A stretch of 64,000 bases of DNA from Psychrobacter urativorans (GCF_904846695.1 NZ_CAJHBR010000003.1:211448-275447); one strand, 5' to 3'; shown: positions 48,189-58,950, counted from the first letter of the stretch. The notes: generated by a model not told the origin, from the sequence alone. Numbers and translations are program-made.

Positions 48189-49259
48189 TTATTTAGAATG
48201 TAACTGTTCAATTTTGCGGTTCATTTTATTTATTTTGTGCTGATAACGACGAATTTTGCGAAAGCGGTGAGCTACTAACACGCCTTTAATACGCCGATTC
48301 TTTAGACGACGATGGGGTGGAAAGCTGTTAATTTGTGGCTCATTATACCCATGCAAACGATCTTCACGCTTATTGGTGATATAGCCTATGACGCTGTCTA
48401 TAATCATGATCAATAACGCTAGAGTGATCATACTATACATCCATAAAGATCCTCCTTCATCGAGACTTTGATTCAAGATAGTGATCGAAAATACGAATAA
48501 CAGCATAGGTTCTATATAGCTTAGAGCACCAAATAGTGAGACTGGTAGTTTACGACTAGCAACCATCGTTAATGACATTGCCACAGCACTTACCACACCC
48601 AGCAGCGGTAACAAATACCATAGCTTACTAGTTTGTGCGGCCAAACTGATACCACCACTTGCATAAAGCATCACTAGCACTATTGGCGATAATAATGTCA
48701 AATCAGACAGTAGTCCTGTGATTGGCGGCACTGCCAGTTTGCGACGCATAAGATAATAAGGCGGGTAGCCCAAACACACAAACAAAGTCACCCAAGATAC
48801 CGTTCCGTACTGGAATATATCATAGCCGATACCTAACGCTGCACATAGAGCGGCTACCCACTGCAATACGCTCATAGACTCATGATAAAAAAATCGTCCA
48901 ACCACTATCATTACTAGCGGTAATAAGAAATAACCCAAAGTCACATCGAGACCAAAACCGTTCACTGGTCCCCACATAAACAGCCAAATTTGGCCACCTA
49001 AAATTGGCGTTGGTAATATAAACAATAGCCATTCTTTCGGTGTTTTTATAGTTTTTATATAATCAAAAACGTGCTGCCACTGCTTAGTGAGGCTTACCAA
49101 TAACATTATGCTGGCCAACATTATTAGTACCCGCCATGATGCCACTTGGGTGCCAGATAAAGGTTGCATAAACAGTCCAAACACGAACATTATCGAAAAC
49201 AAAAAGCTCGATGATACTGAGGCTAAGGTACCTTGCACCGTTTGATTGCTAGTCAACAT
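48189..49259 (-). CDS. rarD: EamA/DMT family transporter, RarD-like
   Basis: 356 residues, ten helices. The start TVQGTLASVSSSFLFSIMFVF and the stretch GYFLLPLVMIVVGRFFYHE match RarD, an EamA-family exporter of unknown natural substrate. It has a basic cytoplasmic C-terminal tail of about 55 residues (RLKNRRIKGVLVAHRFRKIR) not found in E. coli RarD. RarD function in vivo is not settled; the chloramphenicol-related name is historical. Confidence 0.78.
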   Translation of the reverse strand: MLTSNQTVQGTLASVSSSFLFSIMFVFGLFMQPLSGTQVASWRVLIMLASIMLLVSLTKQWQHVFDYIKTIKTPKEWLLFILPTPILGGQIWLFMWGPVNGFGLDVTLGYFLLPLVMIVVGRFFYHESMSVLQWVAALCAALGIGYDIFQYGTVSWVTLFVCLGYPPYYLMRRKLAVPPITGLLSDLTLLSPIVLVMLYASGGISLAAQTSKLWYLLPLLGVVSAVAMSLTMVASRKLPVSLFGALSYIEPMLLFVFSITILNQSLDEGGSLWMYSMITLALLIMIIDSVIGYITNKREDRLHGYNEPQINSFPPHRRLKNRRIKGVLVAHRFRKIRRYQHKINKMNRKIEQLHSK

Positions 49260-49321
49260 AATAACGACCTCTAAAATAACTTATAAAACCATAAAAAATT
49301 AATAGCAATTTATATAAAAAA

Positions 49322-49356
49322 CAAAAGCCCCCAACTTTTACGTCGGAGGCTTTTTA
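49322..49356 (-). terminator. Rho-independent terminator of gyrA
   Basis: Stem 49324-49335 / 49342-49353 with two mismatches, GC-rich core, and on the minus strand a T run after the hairpin. It lies 120 bases past the gyrA stop. Confidence 0.75.
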
Positions 49357-49476
49357 CTACTATGTAATAGCCTTAGTAGTAAAATCATCTTAGTAAAAAA
49401 CCCATTGATGGATTCCACTAATACTAATTTCACTCAACGGCTAGCTTATAACTGGATAAGCTAGCCGCTCTAATAG

Positions 49477-52326
49477 TTACTCGTCATTATCGACACTATC
49501 ATCATCTGAAGTACTGTCATCTAAAGAATAGTCATTGGCAATGTCGATAGTCTCAGTTATATCAGAGTCATCGACATTACCAGCAGTAGCTGCATCTATA
49601 TCTATTTGCTCTTTACCTTCTACCTCAAAGGTACCGTCTTCGCGCATAGCATCGATCAGCTCATTATCACCTTCTTCATGCTCAACTCGTGCCATCGCTA
49701 CTAGCTTTTCATCTTTTGACAGACGAATTAGGGTGACACCTTGAGTATTACGACCAGAACTGGCCACATGCTCAACTGGCGTGCGCACTAGCGTACCTTT
49801 ATCTGAGATTAGAATAATATCATCTTCAGGATCAACTTTAGTGGCCCGAACTAGCGCACCATTACGCTCACTCGTTTTGATAGCAATCACCCCACCACCA
49901 CCACGATGCTGAGTGTTGAACTCTTCGATAAAGGTACGCTTACCATAACCTTTTTCACAAGCGATTAAGATTTCGCGTACATCATCTTCGATAACCACTA
50001 ATGATCTGATAAATTCATCATCAGCCAGACGCATGCCACGTACTCCTTTTGCAGTACGACCCATAGCGCGAGCGTCATTCTCATCAAAACGAATGGCTTT
50101 ACCACTAGAGGCAAACAGCATAACCTCTTGGTTACCATTAGTAATACGGGCACTAACTAACTTATCACCTTCCTCTAAACCAACAGCAATCAAGCCATTA
50201 GAGCGAATGTTTGCAAACTGCTTTAGCTCTACACGCTTAACAGTACCATTAGCGGTAGCAAAGAACACATAAGGTGGCTCCGCTGCATTACTATCTTCTA
50301 ATGACTCATCATTGCTATCAATATCACTATCTAATAGTGCCACTTGCTCTTTACTGGATAGCTCTTCTACTATTTTTGGAATAGGTAGTATAGTAGTGAC
50401 AGATTCATCACCAACCAAACCTATAAGGTTCACTAGCGGGCGACCACGGGCACCACGGCTGGCAATCGGTACTTCAAAACCACGTAAACTAAAGACTCGA
50501 CCAGTATCAGTAAAGCAAAGCACGGTTGCATGAGTAGAGGTAACGACTAAGTGATCAATAACATCATCTTCTTTCATCGCTGTTGCAGACTTGCCTTTAC
50601 CACCACGTTTTTGCGCTACATAGTCATCAATTGGCTGCGTTTTGGCATAGCCAGTACGCGAAACAGTCATCACTACGGTTTGTTCAGGAATCAAATCTTC
50701 ACGACTAAAATCAGTGCGTGAATCAACAATGTCGGTACGACGTTCATCACCGAAGTTGTCACGAATCTCAATCATCTCATTAGAGATAATAGTCATCAGC
50801 TTATCAAAGTCACCAAGAATAGACTCAAGATTGGCGATCTCACGTAACAAATCTTGATATTCTTCGGTTAGCTTGTCTTGTTCAAGACCTGTCAGACGAT
50901 GCAATTGCATCTCTAAAATCGCATTGACCTGATCGAGTGACAAGCGATAGCTCTGCTTGGACGCGTCTTCATGTACAATCAAACCAAACGGTGCTTTAGG
51001 ATCTTCACCTTCAATATAATCAGGACGTACTGACTGACTACCAGCAGCTTTTAGCATCGCCACGACGCTACCTGAACCCCAAGTGTTGTTCAGTAAGCTC
51101 TGACGAGCTTCACCGCGACTAGCAGAAGCTTTGATAGCGTCAATAATCTCATCAATGTTGGCGAGAGCGACCGTCAAACCTTCAAGCAAATGACCACGAA
51201 CGCGCGCTTTGTTTAGCTCATAAATAGTACGACGAGTGACGACTTCTTGACGATGACGAACAAAGGCAGCAATCAGCTGACGCAAAGTTAATAGCTTAGG
51301 CTGGCCATTATCTAGTGCCACCATATTGATACTGAAGCTAGACTCAAGCGGGGTTTGCAGAAACAAGTTATTGACAATAACTTCTGCCGTTTCGCCACGA
51401 CGCAAGTCAATAGCGATACGCATACCGTCTTTATCAGACTCATCACGTATCTCACTAATACCTTCGATCTTTTTGTCACGTACAAGCTCAGCGATACGCT
51501 CAATCAGCTTAGCTTTATTGGCTTGATAAGGTACTTCAGTGAACACAATGCGCTCACGATCTCGGTTAACACCAGTATCGGTCATAGGCTCGATATGATA
51601 GCGACCCCGTACGTGCAAACGGCCTTTACCAGTGCGATAAGCATCTTGAATACCACCCCGACCGTAGATAATACCGCCAGTAGGAAAGTCAGGACCCGAA
51701 ATGTGGGTCATCAGCTCTTCACCTGATATTTGCGGATTGTGGGCATAAGCTAAGCAAGCATTGATCACTTCAGTCAAGTTATGCGGCGCCATATTAGTCG
51801 CCATACCAACAGCAATACCTGTCGCACCATTGACTAATAAGTTAGGCACTCGTGCAGGCAGTACGCTTGGCATACGCTCAGAACCATCGTAGTTATCTTC
51901 CCAATCGACCGTATCTTTATCTAAGTCAGCTAGCATCTGATGGGTGAGCTTAGTCATGCGCACTTCGGTATAACGCATAGCAGCTGGTGGATCATCATCA
52001 ATCGAGCCAAAGTTACCTTGACCATCGACCATCGGATAGCGCAAGCTAAAGTCCTGTGCCATACGTACAATAGCGTCATAAACCGCACTATCGCCATGCG
52101 GATGGTACTTACCGATGACGTCGCCAACTACCCTTGCCGACTTCTTATAAGCTTTATTATAATCATTAGACAGCACATGCATCGCATACATTACTCGACG
52201 ATGTACAGGCTTGAACCCATCGCGCACATCAGGTAGCGCGCGCGAGACGATCACGCTCATCGCATAGTCCAAATAGGACTGCTTTAACTCATCTACGATG
52301 GCAATAGGACTGATCGAGTCGCTCAT
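49477..52326 (-). CDS. gyrA: DNA gyrase subunit A
   Basis: 949 residues against 875 in E. coli. The catalytic Tyr is Y119 in [10 protein letters not shown]. The quinolone region reads [17 protein letters not shown] with S80 and D84 (E. coli S83, D87) unchanged, so no resistance substitution is visible there. The C-terminal pinwheel keeps the GyrA box QKRGGKG. The extra length includes a Ser/Asp/Glu insert near residue 670-690 and a strongly acidic tail of about 55 residues ending [12 protein letters not shown] at 52326 is chosen for the AAGGAG five bases ahead; an ATG at 52350 is in frame but has no site. Confidence 0.97.
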   Translation of the reverse strand: MSDSISPIAIVDELKQSYLDYAMSVIVSRALPDVRDGFKPVHRRVMYAMHVLSNDYNKAYKKSARVVGDVIGKYHPHGDSAVYDAIVRMAQDFSLRYPMVDGQGNFGSIDDDPPAAMRYTEVRMTKLTHQMLADLDKDTVDWEDNYDGSERMPSVLPARVPNLLVNGATGIAVGMATNMAPHNLTEVINACLAYAHNPQISGEELMTHISGPDFPTGGIIYGRGGIQDAYRTGKGRLHVRGRYHIEPMTDTGVNRDRERIVFTEVPYQANKAKLIERIAELVRDKKIEGISEIRDESDKDGMRIAIDLRRGETAEVIVNNLFLQTPLESSFSINMVALDNGQPKLLTLRQLIAAFVRHRQEVVTRRTIYELNKARVRGHLLEGLTVALANIDEIIDAIKASASRGEARQSLLNNTWGSGSVVAMLKAAGSQSVRPDYIEGEDPKAPFGLIVHEDASKQSYRLSLDQVNAILEMQLHRLTGLEQDKLTEEYQDLLREIANLESILGDFDKLMTIISNEMIEIRDNFGDERRTDIVDSRTDFSREDLIPEQTVVMTVSRTGYAKTQPIDDYVAQKRGGKGKSATAMKEDDVIDHLVVTSTHATVLCFTDTGRVFSLRGFEVPIASRGARGRPLVNLIGLVGDESVTTILPIPKIVEELSSKEQVALLDSDIDSNDESLEDSNAAEPPYVFFATANGTVKRVELKQFANIRSNGLIAVGLEEGDKLVSARITNGNQEVMLFASSGKAIRFDENDARAMGRTAKGVRGMRLADDEFIRSLVVIEDDVREILIACEKGYGKRTFIEEFNTQHRGGGGVIAIKTSERNGALVRATKVDPEDDIILISDKGTLVRTPVEHVASSGRNTQGVTLIRLSKDEKLVAMARVEHEEGDNELIDAMREDGTFEVEGKEQIDIDAATAGNVDDSDITETIDIANDYSLDDSTSDDDSVDNDE

Positions 52327-53177
52327 ATACACTCCTTCATTCATCCCCATTATTTAAAGTTTGCGCAATTGGCTTTTTATTATTAATAATTATCGATAAT
52401 TGTAGTTAACGACAACAAAAACGATTAATAATAACGTTTACGATCACAAGCAACTATAGCAACATTAATGTGTAGCTATCATCACTAGATAGACCATAAA
52501 AAAGCACTGATAGAAGTGCAAAACAAGATAACAATGGAGATGCTGTTTTTGTTAAAAATAATATTAAATCAAAGAAGCTATTTTAGCACAAACTTGCCTA
52601 TTTAGGGGCTTTACCTACTATTAAACTTAGTCATAAGCGTTGATTAATTTGCGTCATTTTCACGCCCTATCAGTGGTTTAAATTAAGCCTATGACTTGAT
52701 TTTTTAGCTTGGCTTTTTTTAATGCTTTTGTAGGCTAATCTGTCAAAAATAATGGCTTTAAAGCAATTAGGGTCAATATGCCTAGAGTGGCTGCTTGGTC
52801 ATTATCAATAATAACTAAGCTAATGTTGTTCAGTAACTAACTAATAGCGCCTATGTAAACTGAGTCCCTACTAGATATAGCCGCTGTTATATTTAAAACT
52901 ATTTGTTGGTTGTAGTTTACGATTTATACCGTAAGATGTTACGCAAGACTGAGGTACAATTGATTGGCAAAAGTCATGAGCAAAAGCTATTTTGGTTGCT
53001 GTTGCCTTATCGCTAGCCACTATCAGACTAGAACTAAACCTTTAGGCTGGTTAAGTTAGAGGAGTTAGGTCAGCTGTATTAATTATTATAGTGCTTTGAA
53101 AGCTCTAGCTTTTGCCTTATTATCTGCCAATATTTCACTGCTCTATATACTCACCTTTATACGGACAATCACTTATT
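52327..53177. other. Long AT-rich region between gyrA and the next gene
   Basis: 851 bases, the longest gene-free stretch of the window. It is bounded by two divergent genes, so it holds both promoters. I saw no RNA gene, no strong hairpin with a T run, and no convincing small frame. A 20-codon frame at 52778-52840 has AGGG before its ATG but nothing else in its favour. Confidence 0.4.
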
Positions 53178-53453
53178 ATGGATATCGTTTTAGCTATTGT
53201 TTGGGTCTTGGCCATGGTGCTACACAGTTTCTCAAGCGACTATGCCTTGACCTTTCCCACTCATAACAATCGCAGCTTACCGCTGATTCGTTGGGGCTCC
53301 TTATTAGTAGCTATCGGCTTGTCTGCCTATCTGGCAAAAGTCTATCAAGCCAACTTACAAGGCTCAGGCATTTGGGTGTTTTTCATAGTAGTGTTTGTGA
53401 TTATCGTTTTATCGAAAATAGTATTCAGATGGGTACTTAAAAGACGGCGTTAA
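53178..53453 (+). CDS. Small membrane protein with three predicted helices, unknown
   Basis: 91 residues: helices at about 1-17, 38-55 and 66-86, then a basic end (FRWVLKRRR) that should be cytoplasmic. ATG at 53178 is chosen because the product then starts directly in the first helix; a longer frame from 53112 lacks support. No named family recognised. Lies 70 bases upstream of cmoM on the same strand and may share its transcript. Confidence 0.55.
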   Translation: MDIVLAIVWVLAMVLHSFSSDYALTFPTHNNRSLPLIRWGSLLVAIGLSAYLAKVYQANLQGSGIWVFFIVVFVIIVLSKIVFRWVLKRRR

Positions 53454-53523
53454 CTCGCCTAGTAGCTTGTATCAGCAGCGCCATAATGCCCTACCTAAAA
53501 TGACAATATAGAAATAAAAACTC

Positions 53524-54399
53524 ATGACTAATCCTAAACAGCAGACGCTAGCAGTAGTAGATAAAAGAGTTGATCGTAGCTTTGATGATGTCGCTGATCA
53601 TTTTGAAAAAAAGGTTTATGGTGGCCTCAAAGGCGAAATTCGACTGGCGGTGTTGCGCCGTGATATTTTTGCTTACGTCGATAAGCTAAGCCACAATCTC
53701 GGTAGACCTTTACGTATTTTAGATGTAGGTGCAGGACTAGGGCAAATAGCTACAGAGCTCGCCGCTACAGGTCATAGTGTAGTTATCAATGACATCTCAG
53801 CCAACATGCTAATTAAAGCCAAAGCTAACTTTGAGCAGCTAAAGATGGCTCATGCTGATAAGGATGATTTTGGCGAGGTGAGCTGGTACGTTTGTCCTTA
53901 TCAAGAGCTGACCGCAAAGCTAAGTGGCGAAAGCCTAGATCAATCAGTAGAAAAATTTGATCTAATACTTTGTCATGCGCTGCTCGAATGGTTGGCAGAA
54001 CCAGTAGCTATTATGGACTTTTTTGATAGCCACCTCAGCCCTGAAGGCGCGCTGTCTTTATGCTTTTATAATCCTGCTAGTTTTGAATATCGCAATCTGA
54101 TTATGGGCAATTTTAACTTACTAGATAGCTTGCTTAGTGCGGATGCCTATCAAGCTGATAACAAAAAAAGCCTGACTCCCAATTATCCAGTAGCCAAGCC
54201 GCAAGTAGAACAATGGTTACAGAGTCATCACTATCAGATCGTAGCAGAGAGCGGTTTAAGAGTGTTTCATGATTATGCACCGCTTAAGCGTGGAGGTCAT
54301 AATGATCCTGAAGCAGTTATTCGCATGGAGCTGCGCTACTCCAGTCAAGAGCCTTACAAACGCCTAGGGCGCTATTTACATATTTTGGCCACTCGTTAA
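53524..54399 (+). CDS. cmoM: tRNA 5-carboxymethoxyuridine methyltransferase CmoM
   Basis: 291 residues, class I methyltransferase. N-terminal DRSFDDVADHFEKKVYGG, the SAM-binding LRILDVGAGLGQIATELA (motif I), CHALLEWLAEP (motif IV region), LCFYNPASFEYRNLIMGNF and LTPNYPVAKPQVEQWL follow the CmoM (formerly SmtA) pattern closely. It converts cmo5U34 to its methyl ester in some tRNAs. The tRNA-Leu(UAG) of this window belongs to the codon family normally carrying cmo5U. The ribosome site is weak. It is convergent with fbpC. Confidence 0.88.
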   Translation: MTNPKQQTLAVVDKRVDRSFDDVADHFEKKVYGGLKGEIRLAVLRRDIFAYVDKLSHNLGRPLRILDVGAGLGQIATELAATGHSVVINDISANMLIKAKANFEQLKMAHADKDDFGEVSWYVCPYQELTAKLSGESLDQSVEKFDLILCHALLEWLAEPVAIMDFFDSHLSPEGALSLCFYNPASFEYRNLIMGNFNLLDSLLSADAYQADNKKSLTPNYPVAKPQVEQWLQSHHYQIVAESGLRVFHDYAPLKRGGHNDPEAVIRMELRYSSQEPYKRLGRYLHILATR

Positions 54400-54502
54400 C
54401 TGAGTAATGCTCGTTTTACTGTTGGCTCAATATGGACTTAAACTTGGTACTATACTAAGCTTGAGGCTATTTTAGCAGTAGTGCAAGAGCGGTTAAAAAA
54501 CA

Positions 54503-55807
54503 TCATGACAGACTGTAGTCTGACCAAGTAGTAGCATTAATATTTTTTTCATTAAACACTACTATATGTTCAAGCATCGGCAGAATACCTATGCGCGTGC
54601 CTACCGCATGATTATGATGACTAGCGACTAAAGAAAATACTATCTGCCCATCGTCTAATTGCAAACGATACAGATAATTGGCTCCACGAAACACTCGCCC
54701 TACTACTAGCGCTGTCTGCTCACTGTCATCATCATGGATAATATCATCTGGACGCACTAGTACTTTAATTGGGGTGCCATTAGGATAATCGTACTCGCAA
54801 TACTGCGATTGTCCTGAGGCATTATAGACCTCCATAGGTCGATAGATATCCCCTAACACAGTCTCGACATGACCTTCTTTTATGATGCCATCGATCATCG
54901 CTCCTTCGCCTACGAACTCAGCGACAAAAGGACTAACTGGTTCATGATAAAGCTCACTTGGCGTGGCCCATTGAACCAATTTTCCTTCGTTCATAACGCC
55001 CACTTTATCAGCCAAAGCAAAAGCCTCGTTTTGATCATGAGTCACTAGGATCGCCGTAGTATTAGTGCGTTTTAGAATATCACGTACACTCATAGCTAAG
55101 GATTCACGCAGTACGACATCCAAGTTTGAAAAAGGCTCATCGAGTAATAATAGTTTGGGTTTTGGTGCTAATGCCCGAGCTAAAGCTACCCGCTGCTGCT
55201 GACCACCAGATAGTTCTGCAGGTCGCTTATCTGCGTGTTCAGTGAGCTCAACCAGTTCTAACATTTCTAGAATTCTAGCTTTTTTGTCATTGGCGGACCA
55301 TTTACTTAAACCAAAACCAATATTTTTGGCAACGCTTAAATGGCCGAATAATGCATAATCCTGAAAAACCATACCCATGCCGCGATTAGCTGGGGCCACT
55401 GCAAATGAGCTACGTTCACTCTGGTCGGTTAGACGCTGATTATTCAGGCTTACCTTGCCTTGACGCGACTGCTCTAATCCTGCTATTGCTCGTAAAGCGG
55501 TCGTTTTACCACAACCACTATAGCCCAAGAAACAACCAATCTCACCTTGTTGCAGTGTTAACGACAGACCATTAACTACAGTAACCTTCTCATAACCTAC
55601 TACTAAATCCTGCACTTCGAGATAAGGACTGTCCGCCGCCTGTATCTTAGCCATATCCACATCATTATAAGCCTGTTTAGCCTCATGATACTGCTTACCT
55701 TGTTGCGCAGATATCAAGGGCTGCTGTCTAGTATTAAATCGCCTCTTAACAGCAGGCTTGCTGGATGCAGGTTGGTCTATCGAATCATTAATTGAGTCAG
55801 TATACAT
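54503..55807 (-). CDS. fbpC: Ferric iron ABC transporter ATPase FbpC
   Basis: 434 residues. The ATPase core begins near residue 60 (YLEVQDLVVGYEKVTVVNG): Walker A GYSGCGKTT, Q-loop MVFQDYALF, signature LSGGQQQRVALARAL, Walker B LLLLDEPFSNLD, then a TOBE-like C-terminal domain. The about 55-residue N-terminal tail is unusual and unlike the family. An internal ATG at 55654 (MAKIQAADSP) could be the true start, though neither start has a clear ribosome site. Third gene of the fbpABC set. Confidence 0.88.
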   Translation of the reverse strand: MYTDSINDSIDQPASSKPAVKRRFNTRQQPLISAQQGKQYHEAKQAYNDVDMAKIQAADSPYLEVQDLVVGYEKVTVVNGLSLTLQQGEIGCFLGYSGCGKTTALRAIAGLEQSRQGKVSLNNQRLTDQSERSSFAVAPANRGMGMVFQDYALFGHLSVAKNIGFGLSKWSANDKKARILEMLELVELTEHADKRPAELSGGQQQRVALARALAPKPKLLLLDEPFSNLDVVLRESLAMSVRDILKRTNTTAILVTHDQNEAFALADKVGVMNEGKLVQWATPSELYHEPVSPFVAEFVGEGAMIDGIIKEGHVETVLGDIYRPMEVYNASGQSQYCEYDYPNGTPIKVLVRPDDIIHDDDSEQTALVVGRVFRGANYLYRLQLDDGQIVFSLVASHHNHAVGTRIGILPMLEHIVVFNEKNINATTWSDYSLS

Positions 55808-55963
55808 AAACGTTACCCATAGGCTGTTGGTAAATAGAGCAATACATTTGCTGGGCTAATCTGGCTAATAGCTTAATTGGTGGCAGCCAGTAAGCAATAA
55901 CTGAATAAGGGGCAATAAATAATAGTAATAAAACAACTGCGAAGAAATAATTTAACTTTAACT

Positions 55964-57586
55964 TTAACTGTTTTTATCGCTCTGGCGTAGCAGTATCCAC
56001 ACCGGAATAATACCAACCATAACGATCAATAAACTGGGTAATGCCGCTCGTCCCCACATACCCTCACTAGTCATCTCAAACACTCGTACTGCCAACGTAT
56101 CCCAGCCTTGTCGACGGGTCATCAAAGTGATGGGCATCTCTTTCATTACTTCTACAAAACCCATTAGTAAGGCGGTAAGCACCCCAGGACTGAGCACCGG
56201 CAACACGACATGACGCCAACGTTGCAGTGGACTGTCACTCAGTAATTCAGCAGCAGCCTCCGTATTAACAGTTAAACGTTGTAACTGCCGATCTACTGGC
56301 TGAAAACTAACGGTCATAAAGCGCGTCGATAGCGCTAGGAGCATGACAATGACGCTGCCCGATATCACTTGCTCTGAGGTGATACCAAGCGCAATCAGCT
56401 GATTATCTAACCAAGCTATCGGAATAAATACCCCAACTGCCAATACAGTGCCCGGCACCACATAACCCAAAGTAGCTAAAGTAGTCATCAGCTTAGTGCT
56501 CTGATCTGGATACTGGCGTTTTGTCCAAGCAATAATAATAGCTAACACCGCTATAAACAAGGTAGTCATACTAGCAATAAGTAAGCTATTAGTCACAAAA
56601 TCGATATAACGGGCATCAAAATCTTGCCGAAAATTTATCGCTGTCCAATAGACCAACTGCAAAAATGGAATCAAAAAAGCAAGTGAGAACACACAAGTAC
56701 AAAGCAAGCTCATCCCTAATTTAGCACTTTTGCTAGTCTCAAAGCGGCGGTTATTACCTTGAGTGAGTGATTTACCACGTCGAGCCTGCCAATATTGTTC
56801 AAACAATACTACAATAAATATCACGCCGATCAATAAAGCGGCTAATTGAGCAGCCGTAGTCAGACTAAAAAAACCAAACCATGCTTTGTAAATAGCTGTA
56901 GTAAAAGTATCAACATTAAATACTGATACCGCACCAAAGTCTGCTAAGGTTTCCATAGTAGCGAGTAGTAACCCACCAATAATCCAAGGCAGCGCTTGGG
57001 GTAGAGCCAAACGGAAAAATATCCGACTGCGACTTAATCCTAGCATCTGTCCAGCTTCAATCGCTCGCCTGCCTTGCGACAAAAAGGCTTGCCGTGCCAG
57101 CAGATATACATAAGGATAAAAAGCTAGTGATAGTACTAAACCTGCACCCCAAATATTACGTACCGACGGAATAGCGGTAGTGATTCCTAAGTCGCGCAAC
57201 CCAGTCTGTAACGGCCCGCTAAAGTCAACAATACCGATAGTTACGAAAGCAAGAACATAAGCAGGTATCGCTAACGGCATCATCAAAGCCCAAGCAAAAA
57301 ACCGCTGTCCAGGGAAGCGGTACATGCTTGTAACCCAAGCCAGCGCAGTACCAAGACCACCAGAGACTACCGTCACCATCATTAACAAAATGGCGGTATT
57401 CTTTAGCACTTGTGGCAACACATACTCACGCATATGTATCCAGATATCAGAAACTGGCTGTGTCCAAGAAAATAAAACAACAATAATCGGCACTAGCATA
57501 AACAACGAAATCAGTCCTAAGACTGATTTCGATAGTATACGGCGGCTTAAGGTATGATCTTGGCTGACTGCTTGATCGTCACTCAC
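55964..57586 (-). CDS. fbpB: Ferric iron ABC transporter permease FbpB
   Basis: 540 residues with about 12 helices: two fused permease halves, as usual for FbpB/SfuB. Both EAA loops are visible: EAGQMLGLSRSRIFFRLALP in the first half and EAAAELLSDSPLQRWRHVVLP in the second. These dock on the FbpC dimer. 88 bases downstream of fbpA and 156 upstream of fbpC; with these gaps it is probably one operon, but a partial terminator or processing site between fbpA and fbpB cannot be excluded. Confidence 0.9.
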   Translation of the reverse strand: MSDDQAVSQDHTLSRRILSKSVLGLISLFMLVPIIVVLFSWTQPVSDIWIHMREYVLPQVLKNTAILLMMVTVVSGGLGTALAWVTSMYRFPGQRFFAWALMMPLAIPAYVLAFVTIGIVDFSGPLQTGLRDLGITTAIPSVRNIWGAGLVLSLAFYPYVYLLARQAFLSQGRRAIEAGQMLGLSRSRIFFRLALPQALPWIIGGLLLATMETLADFGAVSVFNVDTFTTAIYKAWFGFFSLTTAAQLAALLIGVIFIVVLFEQYWQARRGKSLTQGNNRRFETSKSAKLGMSLLCTCVFSLAFLIPFLQLVYWTAINFRQDFDARYIDFVTNSLLIASMTTLFIAVLAIIIAWTKRQYPDQSTKLMTTLATLGYVVPGTVLAVGVFIPIAWLDNQLIALGITSEQVISGSVIVMLLALSTRFMTVSFQPVDRQLQRLTVNTEAAAELLSDSPLQRWRHVVLPVLSPGVLTALLMGFVEVMKEMPITLMTRRQGWDTLAVRVFEMTSEGMWGRAALPSLLIVMVGIIPVWILLRQSDKNS

Positions 57587-57674
57587 AATATTATCTCGAT
57601 TGGCAGGTGTTTTTGGGACAGTTATTATAAACTATCATCATATAATTAATGCCATCTCATACCTAAAAAACTTA

Positions 57675-58808
57675 TTATTTATAACCGGCTTTATCCATCA
57701 TTTGAATAGCTTTAGTCTGTAGTGAGCCGAATTTTTGTACATTAATACTATCTTGCTTGAACTCACCCCATGACTTAAGCAGCTCTGATTTATCAACACC
57801 TTCTTTTACTGGGAATTCTTTATCAGAGCTAGCATAGATACCTTGTGCCGCATCTGAAGACAACCATTCCATAAGCTTTAGCGCGCCACTTGGATTATCA
57901 GAGTTAGCAATGACTCCAGCTCCAGAGATATTGACATGAGTACCTGAAGTATCTTGGTTAGCCCAAAATATTTGTACTGGGAAATCAGGCTTTTCATCAA
58001 ATAGACGACCGTAGTAATAACTGTTAGCAACGGCCACTTCACATTGACCAGCAGCAACCGCCTCAAGCATACTAGTATCATCACTAAACACATCAGTAGC
58101 TAAGTTAGCTACCCAGCCACGAATGACTTGTTCAGTCTTTTCTTCACCTAGATTCTCTATCATACTCGCCACTAGTGACTGGTTATAGACCGAGTTTGAA
58201 GTACGTAGACACAGCTTGCCTTTCCATTTCGGATCAGCCAAGTCAGCATACGTTGATAGCTGTGATGCCTCTACTTTACTTGGGTCATAAAAGATAGTAC
58301 GAGCACGCAATGACAACCCAGTCCACAGACCTTTTGGATCACGATATTTGGCTGGGACATTAGTCTCCAAAACACTCGACGTTACTGGCTGTAATAGCCC
58401 TTGTTCTGCCGCTTGCCATAAGTTACCAGCATCTACCGTCAATAGCATATCGGCTGGAGTATTCTTGCCTTCAGCTTGCAAACGTGCCATCAATGGGCCA
58501 GTTTTATCAGTGACTAGCTCAATCTTTACCCCACTCTCTTCAGTATATTTATCTAACAATGGTTTGATTAGCTGCTCGTTGCGTGACGAATAGATAGTCA
58601 CTACTTCGCCATTACCTGCTGTCGCTGTGCCCTCAGTAGCCGTATCTACCACCGCAGTCTCGTCAGCTTTTGTACTTTCAGTTTGCTCAGGAGTTTCAGC
58701 TTTTTGACAACCAACTAATCCTAACATTAAGCTGAATATGGCAACCGATAAAGTCGCTTTGACAGGACGTGCAAAAGATAAGGGTGCAACGAGCGTATTC
58801 AACGACAT
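57675..58808 (-). CDS. fbpA: Ferric iron-binding protein FbpA, lipoprotein form
   Basis: 377 residues. Type II periplasmic binding protein: VVTIYSSRNEQLIKPLL near residue 70 and NSYYYGRLFDE with the tandem Tyr that bind Fe3+ in FbpA. The signal sequence ends in LVGCQ, a lipobox, so this FbpA is probably anchored, with an acidic Glu/Thr-rich tether of about 30 residues. Neisserial FbpA is free in the periplasm. ATG at 58808 has GGAG seven bases ahead; an ATG at 58820 is in frame. A candidate Fur box lies 128 bases upstream. Confidence 0.9.
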   Translation of the reverse strand: MSLNTLVAPLSFARPVKATLSVAIFSLMLGLVGCQKAETPEQTESTKADETAVVDTATEGTATAGNGEVVTIYSSRNEQLIKPLLDKYTEESGVKIELVTDKTGPLMARLQAEGKNTPADMLLTVDAGNLWQAAEQGLLQPVTSSVLETNVPAKYRDPKGLWTGLSLRARTIFYDPSKVEASQLSTYADLADPKWKGKLCLRTSNSVYNQSLVASMIENLGEEKTEQVIRGWVANLATDVFSDDTSMLEAVAAGQCEVAVANSYYYGRLFDEKPDFPVQIFWANQDTSGTHVNISGAGVIANSDNPSGALKLMEWLSSDAAQGIYASSDKEFPVKEGVDKSELLKSWGEFKQDSINVQKFGSLQTKAIQMMDKAGYK

Positions 58809-58935
58809 AGATGTCTCCAAAGTGGGGCAAAAAATAATAAATGATTACTACGATAGCTGATTTGCTGTTAACTATCGAAGCCAAAGTTTGCTAATGAGAA
58901 AGTGTCAAAAAGCAAAAATAATATACTAATACAAA

Positions 58936-58950
58936 TGAGATTAATTATCA
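58936..58950 (-). promoter_or_regulatory. Candidate Fur box upstream of fbpA
   Basis: On the minus strand TGATAATTAATCTCA matches the 7-1-7 Fur consensus TGATAAT-N-ATTATCA at 12 of 14 positions. It lies in the 275-base gap upstream of fbpABC, consistent with iron repression. The match was found by eye; chance matches are not rare in AT-rich DNA. Confidence 0.5.

Noticed and set aside
51355..51726. 123-codon plus-strand frame inside gyrA
   Set aside because: Fully antisense to a conserved part of gyrA; explained by codon structure.
52778..52840. 20-codon frame with AGGG ahead of its ATG
   Set aside because: Too short to judge, no known motif, and such chance frames are common in AT-rich DNA.
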